DNA from: Opitutia bacterium
Lineage (GTDB): Bacteria; Verrucomicrobiota; Verrucomicrobiia; Opitutales; UBA953
Direction: 5' to 3'
DNA: 7,755 bases
NCBI GenBank assembly: GCA_947378905.1
Contig: CANCLV010000046.1
Location: 1-7,755, forward strand
Translations under genes and position numbers: made by a program
Part shown: piece by piece, positions 1 to 5,703 of the stretch
Layout: every line of letters begins with the position of its first letter
Numbering within the stretch: the first letter of the stretch is position 1
The notes under the pieces: generated by a model
What the model was told of the DNA's origin: nothing
Seen by the model: the letters and a program-made list of their open reading frames with translations, nothing else
The model's database searches: none

Positions 1-825
1 GCTAAACTCCCAGAGATTTTTGCACGAATGAATGCATGGGTGTTTGGACAGTGCATTTGGCTGCTTCGTCGAAAAATCGTTTTGAGTAACCTCGAGAAAG
101 CTTTTCCCGAAAAGGAGAAAACTTGGTGGAAAAAAATTGGTAAACTATCCTGTCAGCGGACTGCCGAGATGAGCCTCTTCGGTATCGTTTCTGCGTCCCT
201 CTCAGAAAATGAATTACGCGAGAGAATTAAAGTAGGCTCCAGCATCTTAACCGGATCCAGCCAACTAAATAATAGTGAAAAAGGTACAGTCTGTTTTGTG
301 CCACATTTTTCCCTCATGGAGATGATGACCGTGGTTAAACTTCTCGACCCAAGTTTAGCGAAGCGAAATTGGGTGACGCTTTACCGTCCGCTTGATTTAG
401 CGTCGGCGGAAAACTGGATTAAAAAATCGCGTGAGCGTTTTGGAATGAAATTGGTTTCGCGCCGTGAAGGCTTTGGGCGAACTATGGAAAACGTGCGCCA
501 AGGCGGAATCGCCTGTATATTATTCGATCAAAATACGTTCCAAGGCATTCCGCTTAAGTTCCTAAACCGCACCTGTGCGGTCACCAATCTTCCAGGAATT
601 ATTACCCAAAGATTTCAAGCTGATGCCAGAATTTTTTGGGCACATCGTACCGGATTCTGGCGCTGCGAACTTAATTCCTTCGAATTAAAATCGAAAGATT
701 CTACGGCACTGACCGAAGAATCTAATGCTTGGCTCGCCGAGCAGTTACAAAGTTCCGACGATGTCTGTGCGGATTGGCTATGGGCTCACAACCGCTGGAA
801 AAGCGGCGACCAGTTTAGTTATTGA
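1..825 (+). CDS. LpxL/HtrB-like lysophospholipid (lipid A-type) acyltransferase, 5' end outside window
   Basis: The reading frame is open from base 1, and the residues before the first Met (codon at 28) fit the family's N-terminal helix. The true start is therefore probably upstream and the gene is cut by the window edge; about 274 residues are visible against about 300 usual. Counting from the Met at 28, the features are NLEKAFPE at 21-28, the H-x4-E catalytic dyad (H93, E98, in PHFSLME), LYRPLD at 118-123, LFDQNT at 165-170, and a C-terminal LWAHNRWK at 251-258 matching the usual W-x-H-R-RWK ending. In known members this inner-membrane enzyme moves a fatty acyl chain from acyl-ACP to a lipid A precursor or similar lipid. 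The exact acceptor cannot be told here. It is the only plus-strand gene in the window and ends convergently with the minus-strand operon. Confidence 0.85.
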   Translation, partial: AKLPEIFARMNAWVFGQCIWLLRRKIVLSNLEKAFPEKEKTWWKKIGKLSCQRTAEMSLFGIVSASLSENELRERIKVGSSILTGSSQLNNSEKGTVCFVPHFSLMEMMTVVKLLDPSLAKRNWVTLYRPLDLASAENWIKKSRERFGMKLVSRREGFGRTMENVRQGGIACILFDQNTFQGIPLKFLNRTCAVTNLPGIITQRFQADARIFWAHRTGFWRCELNSFELKSKDSTALTEESNAWLAEQLQSSDDVCADWLWAHNRWKSGDQFSY

Positions 826-1415
826 GCGGGCGGAGCTTCGCCAGGTGGGCGGCGGTGTTCCGGGCGTTCACCTTCTTTACTTCCGGGACCGTCTTTATCC
901 TTATCGCCATCCTTATCTTTCGACTTACCTTCACCTCGAATCTTCGGTAGATCCGCAGAATACTTTTCGAGTAATTTACGGATGTATTGTTGGCGTTCAT
1001 CCGATGAAAGTTTTACGAAGTTAGCACGTTCTTGCTTAGCCTCGTCACTCGAGAGTTGCTTCAGGTGATATTCAAAAACCTTAGCTCCGAGACCACCGGG
1101 GCCGGCTTTATCACGCATATCCTTTAATACTTTTTTGCGCTCTTCAGGACTGGAATTCTCTAATTTAGCTAGCGTAGCAGCAAAATCTTTACGTTCTTCG
1201 GGCGACATTCTTTCGATACGTTCAATCGAGGATCGCAGTTTTGCTAAACGCTCAGGTGGTAATTCTAAAATTTTACGAATCGTCTGAACTTCTTCCAACG
1301 AAGGTTCATTAGCTGGATTAGCATGGGGAGCATCGCCAGCGGCCTTGGGCTTCTCGTCCACTGCCCAGCATTGAACCGCACTCGCAAACAGAATGACTGT
1401 GAAAAAACGTTTCAT
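819..1415 (-). CDS. Exported helical protein with repeated S/P-PEER motifs (DUF3106/Spy-like type)
   Basis: This is a 198-residue protein when started at the ATG one base after the upstream stop (TAA-A-ATG). An in-frame ATG at 1442 would add nine Lys-rich residues and overlap the upstream gene by 26 bp. I prefer 1415 because it places a compact signal peptide at the N-terminus (KR followed by FFTVILFASAVQCWA, cleavage likely after A18); the -1 Gln before Cys argues against a lipoprotein. The mature part is charged and helical, with LPPERL at 52, MSPEER at 70 and SSPEER at 88, exactly 18 residues apart, then LSSDEA at 121 and LSSDER at 136. The tail (about 162-198) is low complexity, Lys/Asp-rich then Pro-rich. 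Such proteins are often named DUF3106 or periplasmic sensor-like, and their function is mostly unknown. Its place after a sigma factor and a TM protein suggests a periplasmic sensor or stress effector role (inference). It is the last gene of the operon. Confidence 0.8.
   Translation of the reverse strand: MKRFFTVILFASAVQCWAVDEKPKAAGDAPHANPANEPSLEEVQTIRKILELPPERLAKLRSSIERIERMSPEERKDFAATLAKLENSSPEERKKVLKDMRDKAGPGGLGAKVFEYHLKQLSSDEAKQERANFVKLSSDERQQYIRKLLEKYSADLPKIRGEGKSKDKDGDKDKDGPGSKEGERPEHRRPPGEAPPAQ
894..915 (-). repeat. 22-nt segment shared with the FecR-domain gene tail
   Basis: The plus-strand 22-mer at 894-915 matches 4283-4304 in the FecR-domain gene at 21 of 22 bases (only 908 and 4297 differ). 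Both encode Lys/Asp-rich tail sequence in the same frame (KDGDKDK here, KDSDKDK there), each soon followed by PGS. Confidence 0.6.
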
Positions 1416-1416
1416 T

Positions 1417-1782
1417 TTAGATTTCGTTTTTTTCGATAACATCGACGACCAAAGAATTATTATCCATCACAGGTGTTAGCATCGATAAATCATCAGCCAT
1501 ACCTAAGAGTGCATTTAACTGAGAGGCTTCATCGCTACGTACCAAGGATTGAGTTTGCTGAATCAGTGATTCTTCCGAAGGACCGCTAAGATAAACTAAG
1601 GTAGCAACCAAACAGGCAGCCATCGAAGTGGCAAAAGACGACCAACGGATAATTTGGCGACGGCGATAGGCGTGGACCGCTAAAACTACTCGATCGGCAA
1701 ATCCGGACACAGCCACGGAGCGAGAACGGCCTAGGTGAGTCGCCAGGTCGGCTTCGAGATTGGATGGTGAGTGTTGGCTCAT
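1417..1782 (-). CDS. Single-pass membrane protein, putative anti-sigma factor
   Basis: This 121-residue protein has one membrane segment at about 46-66 (IRWSSFATSMAACLVATLVYL). It is preceded by Arg40-Arg42, so by the positive-inside rule the first ~45 residues are cytoplasmic and the last ~55 periplasmic. It lies directly after the ECF sigma gene (47 bp) and one base before the exported PEER-repeat gene, the usual site for an anti-sigma factor. No HxxxCxxC zinc anti-sigma motif is present and the cytoplasmic part is very short. The FADRVVLAVHAYRRR stretch at 28-42 is the best candidate for a sigma-binding helix (inference). The periplasmic part is acidic and without cysteines. No clear Shine-Dalgarno precedes the ATG. 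The anti-sigma role rests on position and topology only; I do not recognise a named family. Confidence 0.75.
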   Translation of the reverse strand: MSQHSPSNLEADLATHLGRSRSVAVSGFADRVVLAVHAYRRRQIIRWSSFATSMAACLVATLVYLSGPSEESLIQQTQSLVRSDEASQLNALLGMADDLSMLTPVMDNNSLVVDVIEKNEI

Positions 1783-1829
1783 AGTTCTACAGTAGGGTAA
1801 ACCCCGAAAAAGTCAGAGGGTTGCAATTT

Positions 1830-2405
1830 TTATTGGTTATCATAGTGATCTTTTAATAGTTCACGAAGTCGGGTTCGGGCACGGTGAATCCAGGTTTTAA
1901 CCGAAGAAACAGGGGCTTTCATGGCTACCGCTATCTCCTCGTAGGGCATGTCTTGCTGGACGAGTAAAAGGATGGCCGTGCGTTGTTCCAAGGGGAGCTG
2001 GCCTACCGCTCTATCGAAAGACTCCTCTAACTCGACTACCTGGCGGGCGGATTCGTGGCTTTGATCTCCAGGTTCGGGGGCTGAATCGAGTGTGCTTGTC
2101 GGCTTGCGAGTCTTTCGACGCCATTCATTAAGGACCAGGTTATGGGCAATGTGGATTAGGTAAGTCGATAACTTAGCCTCTGGGCGCCAACGCGAGGCAG
2201 CACGATGAACTCGAATAAAGACCTCCATAGCGAGTTCCTCAGCAGTGGTCTGTGAGCCCACTTCTGCTTTTAAATAACCCACCAGGCGCGGGTGGTGGCG
2301 ATCTACCAACAGACGCAGCGCGTGGTCATCACCTTGGGCCACAAGTGCCATGAGGCGCTTGTCCTCTTCATCCTCACTCGAAGGCGAATAGTTAGGATTG
2401 GCCAT
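1830..2405 (-). CDS. RNA polymerase sigma factor, ECF (sigma-70 family, RpoE-like)
   Basis: This 191-residue protein has the two-domain ECF layout. Region 2 spans about 25-100, including TAEELAMEVFIRVHRA and a conserved STYLIHIAHNLVLNEWRR block at 80-97 (the family's fr-tWL-riA-N-a-d-RR). After an acidic, Pro/Ser-rich linker (about 101-125), region 4 spans about 130-186, with the LPLEQRTAILL start and a helix-turn-helix at 153-175 (MPYEEIA...SSVKTWIHRAR). It directs RNA polymerase to a specific promoter set, usually for envelope or stress genes. It starts 3 bp after the holB stop, so it is likely translated from the tmk-holB transcript. The next gene is a one-TM protein, the normal site for its anti-sigma factor. 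The target promoters cannot be told from the window. No SD is visible before the ATG. Confidence 0.93.
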   Translation of the reverse strand: MANPNYSPSSEDEEDKRLMALVAQGDDHALRLLVDRHHPRLVGYLKAEVGSQTTAEELAMEVFIRVHRAASRWRPEAKLSTYLIHIAHNLVLNEWRRKTRKPTSTLDSAPEPGDQSHESARQVVELEESFDRAVGQLPLEQRTAILLLVQQDMPYEEIAVAMKAPVSSVKTWIHRARTRLRELLKDHYDNQ

Positions 2406-2408
2406 GCA

Positions 2409-3350
2409 CTAGGATGACGATGACGGTGGGCGATTAGCAAAAATTCTTACCGTTTGAAGCAGGAAGTTCTCCATCGCTGAAATCACTGGGTAGCTTAACT
2501 CTAAGCGCACACGGGATGATTCCAAAACCGTTACCGTACTTGCTATCTGCAATGAAAGTGAAGGATGACTGCGACCGATTAATCTTATTTTTTCTTCCAT
2601 TGCGACGAGCATACGATTCCAAATGCCGCGTCGAATACTCTCTTCGTAAGCCTCAACAATATCCTTTTTATCTTCCTCGTCCACTATCGGTGGTGGTGGA
2701 GCCTTTTCCAATGCGTCGTCCAAAAACAATTGCAGTAAAACCTCGAATCGGGCGCAGAGAGAATAAAGAGGAATAATTATTTCCGTTGAGCGATTTTGTG
2801 TTGGCTTAGAAGTAGCCAGTTTATTGATAAAATTCTCAAACTCTTTTATCCAATTATTCCATGACGCATCTTGTATGACAGGCGTCTCTCCGCCGAGGTG
2901 AAATCTTAAAGACCTGCTTAATACGGTGGGCAGAACGCGGTAGTAGTTGGTTGTCTGCAAAATGATTAAGGTATTAGCAGGCGGCTCTTCTAAGGTTTTT
3001 AAAAAACAATTCGCGGCTTCGGGGGAGAATCGATCCACGTCATAAATAATAACCACACGCCGACCCGTCGTGGATGTAAGTCTCAAGTCCCCCACCACTT
3101 CCTGGGTGCTGTCTATACCAATACGACGCGACTTCTTAGAGGGGCGCAAAGCGCGACAATCGGCGTGGCTTAATGGATCATCGACTTCCAAATATAATCC
3201 AGCCAGCCATTCCGATGCCTTGAGTAAGAGTTCAGTATTTTGTCCGGTAAACAAAACAGCGTGAGGCATCCGACCTTCGACTCGTGAACGAGCAAGAACC
3301 TTAAGCGCAGGAATATTTTCCAAATTAGAGGAAGCGTCGAGTGACTTCAT
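2409..3350 (-). CDS. holB: DNA polymerase III delta' subunit (clamp-loader, HolB-like)
   Basis: This 313-residue protein belongs to the clamp-loader complex that places the sliding clamp on primed DNA. Visible marks are the GRMPHAVLFTGQ start of the AAA+ core (26-37), a Walker B-like VVIIYDVDRF (99-108), the family block EAANCFLKTLEEPPANTLIIL (111-131), and the SR of the sensor/arginine-finger region (145-146, here SRS in place of the usual SRC). The P-loop (35-44) has no Gly-Lys-Thr, as expected for the non-hydrolysing delta' subunit. The four-Cys zinc module usual in delta'/gamma is absent; only C65 lies in that region. The C-terminal collar domain (about 190-313) is weakly conserved, with a Pro/acidic insert near 217-228. 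The start at 3350 is supported by a GAGG site nine bases upstream. The gene overlaps tmk by 26 bp; tmk-holB is a common bacterial pairing. Confidence 0.9.
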   Translation of the reverse strand: MKSLDASSNLENIPALKVLARSRVEGRMPHAVLFTGQNTELLLKASEWLAGLYLEVDDPLSHADCRALRPSKKSRRIGIDSTQEVVGDLRLTSTTGRRVVIIYDVDRFSPEAANCFLKTLEEPPANTLIILQTTNYYRVLPTVLSRSLRFHLGGETPVIQDASWNNWIKEFENFINKLATSKPTQNRSTEIIIPLYSLCARFEVLLQLFLDDALEKAPPPPIVDEEDKKDIVEAYEESIRRGIWNRMLVAMEEKIRLIGRSHPSLSLQIASTVTVLESSRVRLELSYPVISAMENFLLQTVRIFANRPPSSSS

Positions 3351-3957
3351 GCCAAATAGCCTCGCTTAGTTCTGAGGGTGTTTGCGTCGCATCCAGAACC
3401 AAAAAGCGTTTAGGCTCTGCGGCGACTAATGTTTTATAGACTTCACGTACTTTCTGGTGAAACCCATTATCCAGTAATTCAAAGCGATCGGCCTGACCTA
3501 AATCACGAGCGGAGGCACGACGTAATCCGTGAGCTGGATCTAAATCTAAAAGTATCGTTAAGTCGGGTATTAAAGTTCCGCAAGCGAGGCGATTAACAGA
3601 CTCCACCAACTTGCGATCTAATCCACGCCCGCCAGACTGGTAGGCAATGGTAGAATCCACAAAGCGGTCACAGAGAACATAGGTGCCTTGTTTTAAGGCG
3701 GGGGTAATAATTTCGCCCACCAATTGAGCGCGGCTAGAGGCAAATAAAAGGGCTTCGGTTTCAGCCATCATCGATTTACTCGCTGGGCTTTTCAGGACGG
3801 TGCGAAGTTCTTCTCCGAGTGGCGTACCCCCAGGCTCACGCAGGCAAATAACTTTGCGACCGAACTTCGTTAAGTGTTCAGCTAAATTTTTAAGTTGAGT
3901 GGATTTACCTGCGCCCTCACCTCCTTCAAAAGTTATGAATTTTCCAACGTTAGACAT
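3325..3957 (-). CDS. tmk: Thymidylate kinase (dTMP kinase)
   Basis: It phosphorylates dTMP to dTDP with ATP in the cytoplasm, on the path to dTTP. The length (210 residues) is normal. The P-loop GGEGAGKST lies at 12-20, the dTMP-binding REPGGT at 40-45, FASSRAQ at 72-78, the DRF motif at 97-99 followed by STIAYQSGGRG (102-112), and an Arg-rich LID (145-160, RRASARDLGQADRFE). The basic residues sit in the LID and not in the P-loop, which is the bacterial (E. coli-like) arrangement. It is the first gene of the minus-strand run that continues with holB and the ECF sigma module. The 100 bases upstream hold the fecR-gene terminator (4013-4036) and the leader. The leader ends in the pyrimidine-rich CATCTCCCT directly before the ATG, with no SD, and I see no convincing -35/-10 pair. 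Confidence 0.96.
   Translation of the reverse strand: MSNVGKFITFEGGEGAGKSTQLKNLAEHLTKFGRKVICLREPGGTPLGEELRTVLKSPASKSMMAETEALLFASSRAQLVGEIITPALKQGTYVLCDRFVDSTIAYQSGGRGLDRKLVESVNRLACGTLIPDLTILLDLDPAHGLRRASARDLGQADRFELLDNGFHQKVREVYKTLVAAEPKRFLVLDATQTPSELSEAIWHEVTRRFL
3360..3363 (-). promoter_or_regulatory. Shine-Dalgarno site of holB (GAGG)
   Basis: On the minus strand GAGG lies nine bases before the holB ATG at 3350, inside the end of the tmk coding region. It is the only clear SD before a complete gene in this window and it fixes the holB start. It implies independent ribosome entry at an overlapping (26 bp) gene junction. Confidence 0.6.
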
Positions 3958-4012
3958 AGGGAGATGTTTGTATCAATTTAACTTCAAAGCGAGCGGAGAA
4001 ATTCCTTAAATT

Positions 4013-4036
4013 AAAAAGGCCCATTTTCATGGGCCT
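4013..4036 (-). terminator. Intrinsic terminator after the FecR-domain gene
   Basis: A perfect 8-bp stem (AGGCCCAT at 4017-4024 with ATGGGCCT at 4029-4036) with a 4-base loop begins 21 bases after the stop of the FecR-domain gene. On the minus strand it is followed by a T run (4016-4013, then AATTT). The plus-strand side also has TCTTTT after the stem, but no plus-strand gene needs it. It separates the FecR-domain gene from the tmk operon. Confidence 0.85.
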
Positions 4037-4057
4037 CTTTTAAGAAAACAGATAAAA

Positions 4058-5584
4058 TTATCCACCCGTTGGTGAAGGATTTTTTTGCTCTTCTTTTTCG
4101 ATAGTTTCTTGGATCGCGTTATTAATCGCATCAATAACATTGTTAATACCACCAGTTCCACCACCAGACGTGGATCCACCACCATTCGTAGGAGGCTTAG
4201 TTGTATCGTCTGTAGATTCTGGTTTATTTTCGTCTGGTTTATTTCCGTCAGGCTTATTTTCGTCAGGCTTCGAAGATCCAGGTTTATCCTTATCGCTATC
4301 CTTAGGAGCTGTTGGTTTTAAGGGAGGAGTCTTATCTGCGATATCCTTAACTTCGTCCTTAAGTTTAGGAGGCAATGAAGTGCCTTTACCAATATCATCG
4401 GAGATGGTTTTAATCTCATCTGGTCCAAGTCTGGTAATGGTAATTGTCGGGTTGGTAATTGCTGGAGGGAGAGGAACATCAGTCACAGGTAGAATCTCTG
4501 TTCCTGCATTAACTGTTACTGGTACGCTCAGGGTGACTTCGTGTGTAATAGGATCTACCGAGACTACTTCGACATCGACAGGAAATCCAGCAGCACGTAT
4601 TTTCATGCCAGGCTTTAAGTTCTGGGAGTCTTCCAACTTAATTACGTTTTTACTGGTAACTGAATCAGAAATAACTCCCTTTTTTAAATTTTCTTTCTTG
4701 TCAGTAGCAGGAACATAGGTCGCACCAGGAGGTGGATCAAAAACGACTTCAGTGCCAGCATCTAAAGTAATGGGGGTATTTAATTTAATTTTACCATCTT
4801 CAATACTCTCGATTTTCACACCGCTAGGTATGCCAGGTCCTTTGATTTCATCACCTACGACAAGTCCCTCGGTTGAGGGCAGAGATAGCTGTGGAGATTT
4901 TACCAAAGATACTGGCAATACAATCTTCACTGGAACAGCAGGAACGGAATCTTTCTCGTCTTCGACAATAGGTGCTTGAGCATTCATTTTTCTGCCAGGC
5001 TCAACAGGTACAGGACCGCTGTTCGAGCCATTGACGGTAACTTCAACCGAACCCTTAACGCATGCGACCTCCATATTACCAGTTCGAGTTGATTTATTCT
5101 TGTTATATTCAACGGAATAAACCGTGCCACGAATACGAGCTACACCCGCAGGTGATTTAATCGTGAAAGAGGACTGAGGATTAAGCTTTCGCACCTCGCC
5201 AATGATTTTGCCGCGAACTACAAAAATTTCTACAACCGATGGCGAGGGCTCTTTATCTAATTTTTGGTAAGCACCTTCCACAATTAAGCTGGAAGCAACC
5301 TGGCGAAATGTTCGGATTTCGACTAAAGTTTCTGGATTAACTAAGACCGTGGATCCATTTGAAAGACAGAGTTCAACGGTAGAATCTTTACTAGTCTCCA
5401 CTTTGTAGCCCTGTTCAAAAAGTTTTCCGGAAGCGATAGGCTCTTTAATGTCCTGAGGATTAATAAGGGTAGATTGACCTTTAGTGATAGCCACCTGCAC
5501 TTTGCCGTTCTGCAATGCAGCGTGACATAGCGCTGAAGAAAAAATGAACAGCGAGAAGGCGAAGTAACGGGTATAAATCTTCAT
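4058..5584 (-). CDS. Exported FecR-domain protein with two beta-rich repeats and low-complexity C-terminus
   Basis: This 508-residue protein opens with a signal peptide (1-22, cleavage likely after CHA; Leu before Cys20 argues against a lipobox). A FecR-type domain spans about 60-160, with the GSTVLVNPETLVEI element and the strongly conserved VVRGKIIGEVRKL...SFTIKSPAGVARIRGTVYSVEY block. Unlike true FecR regulators it has no cytoplasmic N-terminus or TM helix before the domain, so it is probably a secreted or periplasmic structural protein and not a sigma regulator. Two related segments follow (228-283 and 309-365), each running through G-D/M-x-I, G-I/F-P, V-x-I/V, P-I/V-T and ending in AGTE. 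The C-terminus is disordered: a Lys/Asp/Pro-rich run with KPDEN pentapeptides (439-456), a Gly-rich linker (468-479), then a predicted helix (480-500). The gene stands alone between two terminators. Function unknown. Confidence 0.88.
   Translation of the reverse strand: MKIYTRYFAFSLFIFSSALCHAALQNGKVQVAITKGQSTLINPQDIKEPIASGKLFEQGYKVETSKDSTVELCLSNGSTVLVNPETLVEIRTFRQVASSLIVEGAYQKLDKEPSPSVVEIFVVRGKIIGEVRKLNPQSSFTIKSPAGVARIRGTVYSVEYNKNKSTRTGNMEVACVKGSVEVTVNGSNSGPVPVEPGRKMNAQAPIVEDEKDSVPAVPVKIVLPVSLVKSPQLSLPSTEGLVVGDEIKGPGIPSGVKIESIEDGKIKLNTPITLDAGTEVVFDPPPGATYVPATDKKENLKKGVISDSVTSKNVIKLEDSQNLKPGMKIRAAGFPVDVEVVSVDPITHEVTLSVPVTVNAGTEILPVTDVPLPPAITNPTITITRLGPDEIKTISDDIGKGTSLPPKLKDEVKDIADKTPPLKPTAPKDSDKDKPGSSKPDENKPDGNKPDENKPESTDDTTKPPTNGGGSTSGGGTGGINNVIDAINNAIQETIEKEEQKNPSPTGG
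4221..4265 (-). repeat. 15-bp tandem repeat encoding KPDEN pentapeptides
   Basis: Three units of 15 bp lie at 4221-4235, 4236-4250 and 4251-4265 (plus strand GGTTTATTTTCGTCT and variants). They differ by only one to three bases and encode KPDEN, KPDGN and KPDEN. Decayed units appear to continue on the plus-strand right side (4266-4295). The repeat preserves the frame, so copy-number change would lengthen or shorten the tail without breaking the gene. Confidence 0.8.
4283..4304 (-). repeat. 22-nt segment shared with the PEER-repeat protein tail
   Basis: This is the partner of the copy at 894-915, with 21 of 22 identical bases in the same orientation and codon frame. It encodes the KDSDKDK stretch (about residues 428-434) just before the KPDEN repeats. 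Confidence 0.6.
4490..4903 (-). repeat. Two diverged domain repeats inside the FecR-domain gene
   Basis: The segments at 4736-4903 and 4490-4660 encode residues 228-283 and 309-365. They share the order: hydrophobic strand, L-x2-G-(D/M)-x-I, G-(I/F)-P, (V/I)-x-(I/V)-x-S-(I/V), strand, P-(I/V)-T, AGTE. The match is at protein level; the DNA is well diverged, so the duplication is old. Similar modules are common in bacterial surface and adhesin-like proteins, by recall. Confidence 0.6.
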
Positions 5585-5610
5585 AAAAAAGGGAGTACTG
5601 GGGAGAAATT

Positions 5611-5639
5611 AACCTACAAATAAGAACCCCTTTGTGCAA
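5611..5639 (-). promoter_or_regulatory. Possible sigma-70-type promoter of the FecR-domain gene
   Basis: On the minus strand TTGCAC (5639-5634) and TAGGTT (5616-5611) are separated by exactly 17 bases, about 26 bases before the ATG at 5584. The -35 box is fair (4 of 6) and the -10 box is poor (3 of 6). A promoter must lie between the upstream terminator (5650-5684) and the ATG, which limits the search space to about 65 bases. The boxes themselves are uncertain. Confidence 0.3.
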
Positions 5640-5649
5640 TAAGTAAGAC

Positions 5650-5684
5650 AAAAAAAGGCTAAGACCCTAAAGTCTTAGCCTTTT
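5650..5684 (-). terminator. Intrinsic terminator after the phosphofructokinase gene
   Basis: A perfect 13-bp stem (5653-5665 with 5672-5684, core GGCTAAGAC / GTCTTAGCC) with a 6-base loop lies 19 bases after the stop codon. Read on the minus strand it is followed by a continuous T run (5656-5650, partly inside the stem). It ends transcription before the FecR-domain gene. Confidence 0.9.
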
Positions 5685-5703
5685 ATGTAATATTTTTGTA
5701 AAA

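Noticed and set aside
829..842. GGCG/CGCC hairpin near the convergent gene ends as a terminator
   Set aside because: The stem is four base pairs, lies inside coding sequence, and has no T run on either strand.
888..935. EF-hand-like calcium loop (DKDKDG) in the PEER-repeat protein
   Set aside because: Position 8 is Gly and position 12 is not Glu or Asp, and the surrounding sequence is low complexity without flanking helices.
725..1024. Plus-strand frame of 99 codons bridging the convergent gene ends
   Set aside because: It overlaps both well-supported genes in other frames and has no recognisable sequence or SD.
1416..1442. Upstream ATG at 1442 for the exported PEER-repeat protein
   Set aside because: It adds nine Lys-rich residues before the signal peptide and overlaps the previous gene by 26 bp; the ATG at 1415 gives a normal signal peptide and a tight TAA-A-ATG junction. 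Not excluded.
3970..4009. ECF-type promoter (GGAATTT, 16-base spacer, GTTAA) before tmk, which would make the sigma operon autoregulated
   Set aside because: Only the -35-like half fits known ECF consensus; the -10 half does not, and the FecR leader has GTTAA without the -35. Too weak to call without start-site data.
4140..4718. Long plus-strand open frame opposite the FecR-domain gene (192 codons)
   Set aside because: It mirrors the low-complexity Lys/Asp/Pro and repeat coding of the minus strand and gives a Gly/Ser/Leu-rich product without motif; the minus-strand frame has a signal peptide, a domain and a terminator.
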